Below are positions 43,331-54,983 of a DNA stretch of 64,000 bases, piece by piece. The stretch is from Serpentinimonas barnesii. Its GTDB lineage: Bacteria; Pseudomonadota; Gammaproteobacteria; Burkholderiales; Burkholderiaceae_C. Both the position numbers and the translations under genes were made by a program. How positions within the stretch are numbered: position 1 is the first letter of the stretch; every line of letters begins with the position of its first letter. Under the pieces are notes generated by a model that was not told where the DNA came from, ran no database searches, and saw nothing but the letters and a program-made list of their open reading frames with translations. The stretch is taken from positions 1 to 64,000 of the forward strand of contig NZ_BAWN01000009.1 of assembly GCF_000696225.1 (NCBI RefSeq), given 5' to 3'.

Positions 43331-44866
43331 ATGACGGCCTCTACCCCCCAAGACATCGCGCGCGAAGCGGTCAAGCGCCTGACGGCGCGCAAACTGCCGC
43401 CCACGCCCGAGAATTTTCAAACCTACTACCACGAGGTGGCCGGCACCCGGCCGCTCAAGCCCTTTCCGCTCGAAAACCTGCGCCAGATCGCGCAGGCACT
43501 GCCCGACGCCACCCCGGCGCAGCAACGTTTCAAGACGCAGTTTGGCAAGGCGGTGTCGCTGCACAGTTGGGAAGATCTGGAAAAAGCCCTCACGCAGCAG
43601 ATCAGGAGCCAAGCCCCCACCGAAGCCCCTGCAACAGCGCCTACCGTCACGCTCCCGGCCCAGGAACGGGAGCGCTTCCCGCCCGACTTGCTCGAACAAA
43701 TGGCGCGCCTCGTCGGCAACGCCCTGCCCGCCGTGGGCAACGACGACCGCAAAGTGGTGGAGTTGGCCGATGACTTGATGCGCTATCTGCGCCTGCCCGA
43801 CCAGCATCCGCCTGCGCTGCGCAAGCTCATGGCCGACTTTGCCTTTAGGCTCTCCTTCGTGGCCGAGGAACAGGCCGCCATCCGCGAAACGCTGCTCAAG
43901 CTGCTGCACGCCGTGCTCGACAACGTGCGCGCCCTCAACCCGGAGCAGCCGTGGCTGCAAAAGCAGCTCAGCGCCATGATCGCAGTGGCCCAGCCGCCCT
44001 TGTCGATCCGCCGCCTCGAGGAAGCGCAGTCGCGCCTCAAAGACCTGACCCGGCTCCAGCTCGAGACGCAAGAGCAAATGCTGGCGGCCCAAAACGCGAT
44101 GAAAGAGACCTTGGCCGTGTTCATGCAGCGCCTGGGCGAAACCGCCGCCAGCAGCGAGCAGTACCAGCAGCGCTTCGAGCACTTTGCGCACCAACTCGAG
44201 CGCTCCACCAGCCTGGCCGAAATGACCCCGGTGTTGCAACAGGCCATTCAGTCGGCGCGCAGCCTGGCGCTGGATAGCCAGCGCACCGGTGCCGATCTGG
44301 GGGCGCTGCGCCAACGCGCCAGCCAGGCCGAAGCGCAAGTGGCGCAGTTGCGCGACGAACTGCAACGACTGAGCGAACAGGCCAGCCACGACGCGCTCAC
44401 CGGCGCCCTGAACCGCAAGGGCATGACCGATGTGCTGGAGCGCGAAACCTCGCGCGCGCAGCGCCTGGGCAGCAGCTTGTGCCTGGCCTTGCTCGACCTG
44501 GACGACTTCAAACGCCTCAACGACCGCCTCGGCCACCTCACGGGCGATGCCGCTTTGCAGCATCTGGCCACCGTGGCCAAGGCCGCGCTGCGCCCGCACG
44601 ACTCGCTGGCGCGCTACGGCGGTGAGGAGTTTTTGATCATCCTGCCCGACATCGAACCCGACGAAGCGCTCGAGGTGGTGCGCCGGGTGCAGCGCGAGCT
44701 TTCAACCCAGTTGTTCCTGAGCGGCAGCGAGCGCGTGCTGATCACCTTCAGCGCCGGCGTGACGCAACTGTTCGAGCACGAAACGCTGGCGCAGGCGCTG
44801 GAGCGCGCCGACCAAGCCATGTACGCGGCCAAGCGGGCCGGTAAAAACCGCGTCTTGCGTGCTTGA
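43331..44866 (+). CDS. GGDEF diguanylate cyclase with helical N-terminal domain
   Basis: 511 aa, no membrane segment. Residues 1-340 are helical and Gln/Ala/Glu-rich, with TARKLPPTPENFQTYYHEVAG near the start and a long coiled coil before the GGDEF domain. The cyclase half has DALTGALNRKGMTDVLERE, LLDLDDFKRLNDRLGHLTGD and an intact RYGGEEFLIILPD. The N-terminal domain resembles those of other soluble Burkholderiales cyclases, but I cannot name it. It is followed 30 bp later by dnaG. Confidence 0.88.
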   Translation: MTASTPQDIAREAVKRLTARKLPPTPENFQTYYHEVAGTRPLKPFPLENLRQIAQALPDATPAQQRFKTQFGKAVSLHSWEDLEKALTQQIRSQAPTEAPATAPTVTLPAQERERFPPDLLEQMARLVGNALPAVGNDDRKVVELADDLMRYLRLPDQHPPALRKLMADFAFRLSFVAEEQAAIRETLLKLLHAVLDNVRALNPEQPWLQKQLSAMIAVAQPPLSIRRLEEAQSRLKDLTRLQLETQEQMLAAQNAMKETLAVFMQRLGETAASSEQYQQRFEHFAHQLERSTSLAEMTPVLQQAIQSARSLALDSQRTGADLGALRQRASQAEAQVAQLRDELQRLSEQASHDALTGALNRKGMTDVLERETSRAQRLGSSLCLALLDLDDFKRLNDRLGHLTGDAALQHLATVAKAALRPHDSLARYGGEEFLIILPDIEPDEALEVVRRVQRELSTQLFLSGSERVLITFSAGVTQLFEHETLAQALERADQAMYAAKRAGKNRVLRA

Positions 44867-44896
44867 GGTGCTTGCGTTGTTTGAGGCTCCCTCGCC

Positions 44897-46987
44897 GTGA
44901 GCATTCCACAAGCCTTTTTGCAAGAGCTGCTGGCCCGGGTCGATATCGTTGAAGTCGTGGGGCGCCATGTGGCGCTCAAAAAGGGCGGCGCCAACTTTCT
45001 TGGTCTGTGCCCTTTTCACGACGAAAAATCGCCCTCCTTCACGGTCAGCCCGACGAAGCAATTTTTTCACTGTTTCGGTTGTGGCAAGAGCGGCAGCGCG
45101 CTCGGCTTTTTGATGGAGCACACCGGCGCCGGCTTCATTGAGGCGGTGCAAGACCTGGCGCAGCAAGCCGGGCTGAGCGTGCCGCAAGATGAAGAAACCC
45201 CGGAACAAAGGGCGCAGGCGTCGGCCCTGCGGCGCCAGCGCAGCAGCCTCTCGGAGTTGCTGGAGCAGGCCGCGCAAGCCTACCAGCAGCAGCTCAAGGG
45301 GGCGCCGCAAGCGGTGGATTACCTCAAGCGCCGCGGCTTGAGTGGCCAAATTGCCAAACAGTATGGGATCGGCTACGCCCCCGGGCAGTGGCGCTTTTTG
45401 TCCACCGCAGTGGCCGATTATCAAAACCCGCTGCTGGTCGAGGCCGGGTTGGTGATCGAGGCCCATGCGGCCCATGAAGCGGGTGCCGATGCGGCCGCTG
45501 CGCCTGAATCGGGCAGCGGCTCGGGGCGCAGCGGCAAGCGCTACGACCGCTTCCGGGACCGCATCATGTTCCCGATCCGCAACGTCAAAGGCCAGTGCAT
45601 CGGCTTTGGCGGCCGGGTGCTGGGAGCGGGCGAACCCAAATACCTGAACTCGCCCGAGACGCCCCTGTTTTCCAAGGGGCGCGAGCTCTATGGCCTGTTC
45701 GAGGCGCGCAGCGCCATCCGCCACGCCGGCTGCGTGCTGGTCACCGAAGGCTATATGGACGTGGTGGCTCTGGCCCAGCACGGCTTGGGCTATGCGGTGG
45801 CCACGCTGGGCACCGCCTGCACGCCGGAGCAGGTGCGGCTGCTGTTTCGCTTCAGCGACACGGTGGTGTTTGCCTTCGATGGCGACAGCGCGGGCCGGCG
45901 CGCCGCCCGCAAGGCCCTGCCGGCCGCCCTGCCTTGGGTGGGCGACACGCGCAGCGTCAAGTTTCTTTTTTTGCCGCCCGAACACGACCCCGACAGCTTC
46001 ATTCGAGCCCACGGCGCGCCGGCATTCGAGCAAGCGCTGGCGCAAGCCCTGCCCTTGAGCCGCTTTTTGCTCGATGTGGCGGCCGAGGGTTGCGCGCTCG
46101 ACACGCCCGAAGGCCGCGCGCGCCTAGCCAGCCAGGCCGAGCCCCTATGGAGCGCGCTGCCCGAGGGCGCCTTCAAACACCAGATGTTGCTGGAGCTGGC
46201 CGATCGGGTGGCCCTAGACGGACGCGACCTGCTCGCGCTGTGGCAACCCAAGCCACCGCACGCATCCAAGGCGCCACGCCGTGTACCCGGGCGAACCGCT
46301 GCCGATCCGGGCTACCCTCGGAGCAGCCCATCCAACCCGCCCAACCCGCCCTACCCGCCCACTGCGACGGCTACGGCCTCAGCGGCGCTCGATTTGCCCC
46401 CCCCTGCACGGCGGCACGACCTCCAGCCAACCTCGGAGGGCGCACGTGCCAGCGCCCCTTGGCCCGGGTTTGCGCCCCCGCGTGCCCAGCGCCCAACCCG
46501 GCGCACGCCGCGCGGTCTGCTCGGGCGCGCCGACCGGGTGGCGCGCATCGTGCTGGCCGCCTCGCAGGCCTGGGACTGGCTCAGCGCCGACGACCACCAG
46601 TTGCTGGCCCAGCAAGCGGCGCCACACGGGGCGCTGTTTGCCTGGCTGGAGGGTCAGTGGCTTGAACACGGCCCGCAGCCGTGGGCGGCGCTGCGTGAAG
46701 CGCTGCGCGGTCAAGCCTTTGAGGCGCTGGCGCTGGAATTGCACAGCGGCGGCATGGTTCTGGAACAAGCGGCGGCCCCAGCGCATGCGCCCAGCGAAGC
46801 CCTTGACCCCACCGACCCCTCCGGCGTGCGCAGCGAACTGCGCGAATTGCTGCGGCTGCTGCACATCGAACGGCTGATGCAGCTCGAAAACGAATTGATC
46901 GCCCATGCCGCAGCCGACGCCGGGCAAATGCAGCGCTACCGAGAGGTGACGGCGCAGCGAAAAATCCTGCAAAACAGCAAGACCTGA
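44897..46987 (+). CDS. dnaG: DNA primase
   Basis: 696 aa from GTG. The N-terminal zinc finger (CPFHDEKSPSF...HCFGCGKSGSALGF) is followed by the RNA polymerase domain (RIMFPIRNVKGQCIGFGGRVLG, YLNSPETPLFSKG, VTEGYMDVVALAQHG, FAFDGDSAGRRAARKAL) and a C-terminal DnaB-interaction domain. The linker before that domain is unusually rich in Pro (SNPPNPPYPPTATATA). It sits before rpoD, as in the macromolecular synthesis operon, but rpsU is missing and a GGDEF gene takes its place. Confidence 0.95.
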   Translation: MSIPQAFLQELLARVDIVEVVGRHVALKKGGANFLGLCPFHDEKSPSFTVSPTKQFFHCFGCGKSGSALGFLMEHTGAGFIEAVQDLAQQAGLSVPQDEETPEQRAQASALRRQRSSLSELLEQAAQAYQQQLKGAPQAVDYLKRRGLSGQIAKQYGIGYAPGQWRFLSTAVADYQNPLLVEAGLVIEAHAAHEAGADAAAAPESGSGSGRSGKRYDRFRDRIMFPIRNVKGQCIGFGGRVLGAGEPKYLNSPETPLFSKGRELYGLFEARSAIRHAGCVLVTEGYMDVVALAQHGLGYAVATLGTACTPEQVRLLFRFSDTVVFAFDGDSAGRRAARKALPAALPWVGDTRSVKFLFLPPEHDPDSFIRAHGAPAFEQALAQALPLSRFLLDVAAEGCALDTPEGRARLASQAEPLWSALPEGAFKHQMLLELADRVALDGRDLLALWQPKPPHASKAPRRVPGRTAADPGYPRSSPSNPPNPPYPPTATATASAALDLPPPARRHDLQPTSEGARASAPWPGFAPPRAQRPTRRTPRGLLGRADRVARIVLAASQAWDWLSADDHQLLAQQAAPHGALFAWLEGQWLEHGPQPWAALREALRGQAFEALALELHSGGMVLEQAAAPAHAPSEALDPTDPSGVRSELRELLRLLHIERLMQLENELIAHAAADAGQMQRYREVTAQRKILQNSKT

Positions 46988-47354
46988 CGCCGCCTTGGGC
47001 CAGATCGGGCCGGCCCTTAACCAATCAGGCAAATTTGCAAACCAAGCGGCCTATCGACTGATGGGCTACAATGACCGGTTAGCACAAGTGCGACAGCAGC
47101 ACCTCCGAACCGGCCAACGCCCATGCATGGGCAACAGGGCTCCAAGCCCCCGGCCACTGGTCATCCAGCCCTCGCAAGGACTGCACCCCAAATGTTCGCC
47201 CGCCCAACTTGTGCCGCACTCCCCCTGACGGGGCTTGAGTACCTTTTGTGTTGCCCTTGTTCGCCCCTATTCGTTCCTGTGCGCGTCGGCTGGCTCTATG
47301 CCGCTGCCGCCCCACCCATCGCTCGGGTTTTGGCCCGTGCAGAAAGCGCCGTTC
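46988..47354 (+). other. dnaG-rpoD intergenic region
   Basis: About 365 bp with no gene I can support. The rpoD frame is open through its right part, from 47235, so an upstream start such as ATG 47298 would shorten it. A TACAAT box at 47067-47072 could be a -10 for rpoD, without a good -35. I see no terminator and no clear regulatory RNA. Confidence 0.4.
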
Positions 47355-49700
<2,346 letters not shown>

Positions 49701-49704
49701 GTTT

Positions 49705-51273
49705 TCACTCCAGCCGGAAGCGGCGCACCACCTCCGAGAGCTGGCGCGCCTGATCGCTCATGGCGCTGGCGGCCGCCGCGCTTTGCTCGACCAGCGCCGC
49801 GTTTTGCTGCGTCATCTGATCGAGCTGGCTGACTGCGGCGTTGATCTGCGCCACGCCTTCGGCCTGCTCGCCCGAGGCGCTCGATATTTCGGCCACCACA
49901 TCGCGCACGCGCTCGACCTGTTCGACGATGGCCTGGATCGATTCACCCGCTTGGTTCACCAGACCCACGCCCGCCCCGACCCGATCGACGCTGTTGTTGA
50001 TCAACACCTTGATCTCTTTGGCCGCTTCGGCGCTGCGCCCAGCCAGCGAGCGCACTTCGGAGGCCACGACCGCAAAACCGCGCCCGGCTTCACCCGCCCG
50101 CGCTGCCTCGACTGCGGCGTTGAGCGCCAAGATATTGGTCTGAAACGCGATGCCGTCGATGACGGAGATGATTTCGCTGATTTTTTTCGACGCTTGCTGG
50201 ATCTCGCTCATGGTATGCACCACGCTGCCCACCACCTCGCGCCCCTGTTGTGCACTCTGGCCGGCGGTGCGGGCCAGCTCGCTGGCGGTGCGCGCTGAAG
50301 CGGCCGAGTGCCCGATGGCGTCCGACATGCTCTCCATGCTGGCGGCGGTCTGCTCCAGGTTGCTGGCGCTTTGTTCGGTGCGCTCACTCAGGTTCTGGTT
50401 GCCCGCCGCAATTTCCTGTGCCACCGCCGTGATGCCGTCGGTGCCGTGGCGCACGTCGGCCACCACCTGGGCAATCTGATCGCGCATGGCGTTCAGGGTG
50501 CGGCTCATCTGGCCGAACTCATCGCCGCGCTCGATCGACAAACGCGCACCGATGTTGCCATCGGCCATCTGCTGCGCAAAGACCATGACATCGTTCAGCG
50601 GCGCCCGTATGCTGCGAATCAGCACCGCTGCACCCCCCAAAATAAACAGGATCAGCACCCCCAGCATGGCGCTGGACCTGAGGATATTGGCGTTGCGGTA
50701 TTCGGCAAACACCGCCTGCGACTGCTGCAACTGGGTGGCTTGCAGCGCCGCAAATTCGCGCAGGCTGCTCATGTAGGGTGCAATACCGGGGTTGAACTGT
50801 TGGGCGATTTCTTGCATCGCCCCTGCCGCGTTGCCCTGCTCGCGCAGCGCCCTTGCCCGTGCCAGCGAATCCAGCACCGCCTGGCGCTGCGCCGCAATGC
50901 GCTGCATCAGTTCGCGCTCGGGCGCGCTGGTGGCGAGCTCGGCGAGCCGGGTTTGCACCTCGTTAATCTGGCGCACCGTCTGGGGTATGAGCTCCCGGTA
51001 CAGGGTTTCGAGTTCGGGGTTGGCCGAAATGAAAGTGGCTTGCACCCGCGTCACGTTGGTTTCCACCAGCCCGGCCCAGAGCGTGGCCAGTTGCAGCTTT
51101 TCGCTCTTTTGCGCCAGCACGGCCTCCGATTGAGCTGTGATGGCGCGCGACTGCGTGGATGTGACAAGGACCAAGCCGAGCAATCCAAACATCAGCAACA
51201 CCACACCCAGCCACAACTTTGCCCCTACGCTCAGACCAGCGTATCTTGATGGCGCTTGCAAGCTATGTTCCAT
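49705..51273 (-). CDS. Methyl-accepting chemotaxis protein
   Basis: 522 aa from ATG at 51273; the frame is open to a TTG at 51285. Topology: membrane helix (LWLGVVLLMFGLLGLVLV), a periplasmic four-helix-bundle-like domain (about residues 45-185), a second helix (AMLGVLILFILGGAAVLI), HAMP, then the signalling domain with the hairpin tip EIISVIDGIAFQTNILALNAAVEAARAGEAGRGFAVVASEVRSLAGRSAEAAKEIK. The ligand is unknown. Ends with QLSEVVRRFRLE, with no NWETF-type pentapeptide. Confidence 0.93.
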   Translation of the reverse strand: MEHSLQAPSRYAGLSVGAKLWLGVVLLMFGLLGLVLVTSTQSRAITAQSEAVLAQKSEKLQLATLWAGLVETNVTRVQATFISANPELETLYRELIPQTVRQINEVQTRLAELATSAPERELMQRIAAQRQAVLDSLARARALREQGNAAGAMQEIAQQFNPGIAPYMSSLREFAALQATQLQQSQAVFAEYRNANILRSSAMLGVLILFILGGAAVLIRSIRAPLNDVMVFAQQMADGNIGARLSIERGDEFGQMSRTLNAMRDQIAQVVADVRHGTDGITAVAQEIAAGNQNLSERTEQSASNLEQTAASMESMSDAIGHSAASARTASELARTAGQSAQQGREVVGSVVHTMSEIQQASKKISEIISVIDGIAFQTNILALNAAVEAARAGEAGRGFAVVASEVRSLAGRSAEAAKEIKVLINNSVDRVGAGVGLVNQAGESIQAIVEQVERVRDVVAEISSASGEQAEGVAQINAAVSQLDQMTQQNAALVEQSAAAASAMSDQARQLSEVVRRFRLE

Positions 51274-51318
51274 ACCGTTTCCCAACTTTCGTTTCTAAAC
51301 ATCCGTGTGGGCATCAAA

Positions 51319-51368
51319 GCCCAAATGCTGCCCAAATGCACGCAAAGTGCGTAAGCAGTGCGTAAGCG
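51319..51368. repeat. Two successive pairs of 11-bp direct repeats
   Basis: GCCCAAATGCT/GCCCAAATGCA (51319-51329, 51330-51340) and, six bases on, GTGCGTAAGCA/GTGCGTAAGCG (51347-51357, 51358-51368). Each pair is head-to-tail with an 11-base period, about one helical turn. They lie between the divergent chemotaxis receptor and EAL genes. The rest of this 295-bp region has a TATTAT box near 51437 but no other clear signal. Confidence 0.7.
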
Positions 51369-51568
51369 GGGCGCATATTAACTCAAAGTCAGCGTTTGCA
51401 CCGGGCTGGCAAGCAGACTCCCTCTACGCAAAATGCTATTATGAGCCGCTAAATCGCTTTTTGCGCGTGTTGTTGGCACATGCACGCAGTGCACCATCCA
51501 GCACCTCCGCATCGGCGCCACTACATGCTGCCCCTAAACCCGCACCATCAGCTTCAACGATTGCATAC

Positions 51569-53806
51569 ATGACCGGCAAACCCTTGCAAGACCCGGCCGA
51601 CATCTTCGTCTTTGCCGATGACCGCCCTGTGACGCCCCAAGACCTCACGCCGCCTAGCAAGCCTTGGCGCGTGCTGGTGGTCGATGACGACCCCGACGTG
51701 CACATCAGCACCGCCTTTGCGCTCGACCTCACCTGGACGTTGGAGCGCCCGATCGAGCTGCTGCGGGCCGAATCCGCAGCCCAAGCGCGCCAGATCTTGG
51801 CCGAAAACGCCGACATCGCCGTGGTCTTGCTCGACGTGGTGATGGAAACCGCCGACGCCGGCTTGTTGCTGGTGGACTACATCCGGCGCGAGCTCGGCCT
51901 GAGCGCCACGCGCATCGTGCTGCGCACCGGCCAGCCCGGCTACGCCCCCGAGCACGAGACCTTGGCGCGCTACGACATCAACGACTACCGCTCCAAGTCC
52001 GAACTCACGCAGCACAAACTCGTCTCCACCCTGATGGCGGCGGTGCGCGCCTACGAGCAGGTGCGAACCATTGAAGCCAGCCGGCGCGGCCTGCAGCAGA
52101 TCGTGCTCAGCTCGGCCGAGCTGATGCAATTGAGCGGTTTGCAGCGCTTTGCCGACGGCGTGCTGACGCAGGTGGCGGCCTTGCTGGGCGTGTCGCCGCA
52201 CGGCTTGGTTTGCGCCCAAGGCCCGGCCCCGGGCGGCCCCTACACGGTGCTGGCCGCCGCCGGCCCTTTCGTGGCCCTAATCAACCAGCCGCTCGATGCG
52301 CTCAATGGCCACCCAGCCTTGGCGCATCTGCGACGGGCCCTGAAAAACCAGTGCAGCCAGTGGGGGGCCACCGAAACCGTGCTCTACGTGGGCAGCGAGC
52401 GCGGTTTGGACATGGCGATTTATCTGCCCACCCCGCTTCCACACGACGAAATCACGCGCCAACTGCTCGACGTGCTGTGCGTCAATCTCAGCGCCTGCCT
52501 GCGCAACCTCGACCTCGTGCAGCGCCTGCAACTGGTGGCCTACCAAGATCCGCTGCTGGGTATTGCGAACCGGGCCAGCTTGATCGAACGCATCGAGCGC
52601 ACCGAGCACGGCAGCCATGCACTGCACCGCCTCATTTTGGCCGACATCGACGACTTCAACGGCATCAACGAGCTCATGGGGCACCCTTTTGGCGACCGGG
52701 TGCTGCAGGCCGTGGCGCAGCGTCTGCTCGATTGCCTGCCGGCAGCCGTCACGGTGGCGCGCGTCTCGGGCAATGCCTTCGGCCTGTTTGGAGCCAACGA
52801 AGCGCTGCAAGCCGATCGGGTTCAACGAGCCCTCGAAGCGCCCCTGAGCGTGGCTGGCCAGCCCTTCAAGGTGCGGCTTTCCATGGGTTGTTGTGAAGAG
52901 GCAGACCTGAGCCCATCGGGCGCCGATGCGCTCAAAAACGCCTCCATCGCGCTCAAGCACGCCAAGCTGCAGCACCGGGGTGCCTTGGTCTGCTTCGACG
53001 CCGACATGGCGCAGCGCTCGCGCCACCACGCCGAGCTGCTGGAGCGCCTCACCGCCGCCTTCAACGACAAGCAGTTGTTCCTCGTCTATCAGCCGCAAAT
53101 CGACCTCGAGTCGGGCGCCGTAATCGGCCTCGAAGCCCTGCTGCGCTGGCGCCGCGAAGACGGCCAAATGGTGCCGCCCGACCGTTTTATCCCGGTGGCT
53201 GAACAGTCGGGTCTGATCGACAGCTTGGGGTTGTGGGTCTTTAAAACCGCCTGCCACGATATGCAGCGCCTGATTGCAGCCGGCTTGGCCCCCAAGCTGA
53301 TGGCAGTCAACGTGTCGGTGGCGCAGTTCAAGAACCCCGCCTTTGTGGGTCAGATCGAACAGGCTTTGCTCGATTCGGGCCTGGCGGCGAACCGGGTCGA
53401 GCTCGAAATCACCGAATCGGTGGCGGCGCTTGGGCACGGCGTGGTCGAGCCCCTGCTGCAGCGCTTGCGCCGGCTGGGGTTTTCGGTGGCCATTGACGAT
53501 TTTGGCACCGGCTATTCTTCGCTGGCCTATCTGGAGCGGCTGCCGCTGGACCGCATCAAGATCGACCGCGAGTTTGTGAGCCAGTTGCAGCAGGGCCAAG
53601 AAGCGCGCATCGCGGCCCTGATCGCCCAGCTGGGTGCCAAACTCGGGCTGCGCGTGCTGGCCGAAGGCATCGAAGACGCGGCGGTGTGGCGCAAACTGCA
53701 GGCCATCGGCTGCCACGAGGGGCAAGGCTTTCACATCGCCAAGCCCATGCCTTTTGATGATCTGCCAGCATGGTTGCGCGAGTGGAACACCCGTGCACAC
53801 GGCTAA
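51569..53806 (+). CDS. Response regulator with DUF3369, degenerate GGDEF and EAL domains
   Basis: 745 aa. Receiver: VLVVDDDPDVHISTAFAL, phospho-Asp in VVLLDVVMETADAG. A GAF-like DUF3369 region follows (about residues 170-320; QIVLSSAELMQLSGLQRFADGVLTQV). The GGDEF domain is inactive: the active loop reads SGNAFGLF near residue 400. The EAL domain keeps its signature (EALLRWRREDG near 520), NVSVAQF, ELEITES, IDDFGTGYSSLAYLERLPLDRIKID and LRVLAEGIE, so it should degrade cyclic di-GMP. The ATG at 51569 gives the natural N terminus. It lies 37 bp before the binding-protein gene and is probably co-transcribed with it. Confidence 0.9.
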   Translation: MTGKPLQDPADIFVFADDRPVTPQDLTPPSKPWRVLVVDDDPDVHISTAFALDLTWTLERPIELLRAESAAQARQILAENADIAVVLLDVVMETADAGLLLVDYIRRELGLSATRIVLRTGQPGYAPEHETLARYDINDYRSKSELTQHKLVSTLMAAVRAYEQVRTIEASRRGLQQIVLSSAELMQLSGLQRFADGVLTQVAALLGVSPHGLVCAQGPAPGGPYTVLAAAGPFVALINQPLDALNGHPALAHLRRALKNQCSQWGATETVLYVGSERGLDMAIYLPTPLPHDEITRQLLDVLCVNLSACLRNLDLVQRLQLVAYQDPLLGIANRASLIERIERTEHGSHALHRLILADIDDFNGINELMGHPFGDRVLQAVAQRLLDCLPAAVTVARVSGNAFGLFGANEALQADRVQRALEAPLSVAGQPFKVRLSMGCCEEADLSPSGADALKNASIALKHAKLQHRGALVCFDADMAQRSRHHAELLERLTAAFNDKQLFLVYQPQIDLESGAVIGLEALLRWRREDGQMVPPDRFIPVAEQSGLIDSLGLWVFKTACHDMQRLIAAGLAPKLMAVNVSVAQFKNPAFVGQIEQALLDSGLAANRVELEITESVAALGHGVVEPLLQRLRRLGFSVAIDDFGTGYSSLAYLERLPLDRIKIDREFVSQLQQGQEARIAALIAQLGAKLGLRVLAEGIEDAAVWRKLQAIGCHEGQGFHIAKPMPFDDLPAWLREWNTRAHG

Positions 53807-53843
53807 ACCAGCGTGCCCCCCTAATGCAACCCACAAAGCCAGC

Positions 53844-54983
53844 ATGAGCACCGCCAATCCGACGCGCCGCCGCTTGCTGCTGCGCGCGGCCGCTTGGCCC
53901 ATAGGGAGTGCCCTTGCGGCAGCCGGCTTATCGGCTTGTGCGCAGCAGACTCCGGTTCGGCTGGCCGTGCTGGGAGGGCTCACAGGGCCTGTCAGCGATT
54001 TGGGTCTGGCCATGCGTGATGGTGTGTTGCTGGCAGTCGAGCTTGCACGCGCGGCCGGGCGGGCGGTTGAGCTGCTGGAATTTGACGATGCACAAAACCC
54101 CAACAAGCTGCCCGAGGTGGCGCTGCGCATGGCCAGCGCGCAGGTGGCTGCCGTGGTTGGGCCGGTAACCAGCAACATTGCACAAGCCTGGATCCCCTTG
54201 GCGCAGCAGCATGGATTGCTCACGGTGTCGCCAGCCGCGACCAGCGACGATTTCAGCGGCCTAGATGACCAGTTTTTCCGCGTCAGCGCCAGCACGAGTG
54301 AGTACGCCACGCAAAGCGCTGCTTTCGCAGTGCAGCGGCGCGGCTGGCGCCGGCTGGCACTGATCCGCGACGACTCCAACGCCGTTTTCACGCGCAGTTG
54401 GGCCGATTTTTTTGCAACCCAAGCACGCAGCTTGGGGGCCACGGTGGCCGAACCGGTGCCGTACCGCGGACCGCTAACACCACTGCAAGCGCAAACCGTG
54501 CTGCAGCAAGCCCTTGAGCAGCAGCCCGAGGTGCTGGTGTTGGTCGCCAACGCCAATGACGCGGCCTTGCTGGCTCAACTGGCGCGGCAGCTCCAGCCAG
54601 CCACAGCGCTCTTTGCCGCCGAATGGGCCTCATCGAGGCAGCTCATCGTGCGTGGCGGACGCGCCGTGGAGGGCATGTTGGTCGCGCAATTTGTCGATCG
54701 CAACAACCGCTCTGAAAGCTACCTGCTGTTTTTGCAACGTTTTGAGCAGCGCTTTCGGCGCTCCCCCGAGTTTGCCGAAGTCGTGGCCTACGACGCCGCC
54801 CAAGTTCTGCTGCACGGATTGGCGCAGCAGGCGCCGGACGAAACCCTCAAAGCCACGCTGCTGCGCGTGCGCACCTTCCCCGGCTTGCAAGACGCCATCA
54901 CCTTTGACGATTATGGCGACAGCCAACGCCCCATGGTGATGAGCGAAATCCGCAATGGCCGTTTCATCACCCTTGGCGCATGA
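53844..54983 (+). CDS. Periplasmic ligand-binding lipoprotein (Peripla_BP_6)
   Basis: 379 aa. The signal has a twin-Arg-like start (RRRLLLRAAAWPIGSALAAAGLSAC), with Cys as the lipidation site. The fold is that of branched-chain-amino-acid/amide binding proteins: RLAVLGGLTGPVSDLGLAMRDGVLLAVE, AVVGPVTSNIAQAWIPLAQQHGLLTVSPAATSDDF, FRVSASTSEYATQSAAFAV, and VVAYDAAQVLLHGLAQ. No ABC transporter genes are near. The stop overlaps the start of a sensor kinase (ATGA, 54980-54983), which suggests it is a ligand sensor for that kinase. Confidence 0.88.
   Translation: MSTANPTRRRLLLRAAAWPIGSALAAAGLSACAQQTPVRLAVLGGLTGPVSDLGLAMRDGVLLAVELARAAGRAVELLEFDDAQNPNKLPEVALRMASAQVAAVVGPVTSNIAQAWIPLAQQHGLLTVSPAATSDDFSGLDDQFFRVSASTSEYATQSAAFAVQRRGWRRLALIRDDSNAVFTRSWADFFATQARSLGATVAEPVPYRGPLTPLQAQTVLQQALEQQPEVLVLVANANDAALLAQLARQLQPATALFAAEWASSRQLIVRGGRAVEGMLVAQFVDRNNRSESYLLFLQRFEQRFRRSPEFAEVVAYDAAQVLLHGLAQQAPDETLKATLLRVRTFPGLQDAITFDDYGDSQRPMVMSEIRNGRFITLGA

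Noticed and set aside
52277-54556. A 759-codon minus-strand open frame
   Set aside because: It covers the EAL and binding-protein genes in antisense and has no domain features.
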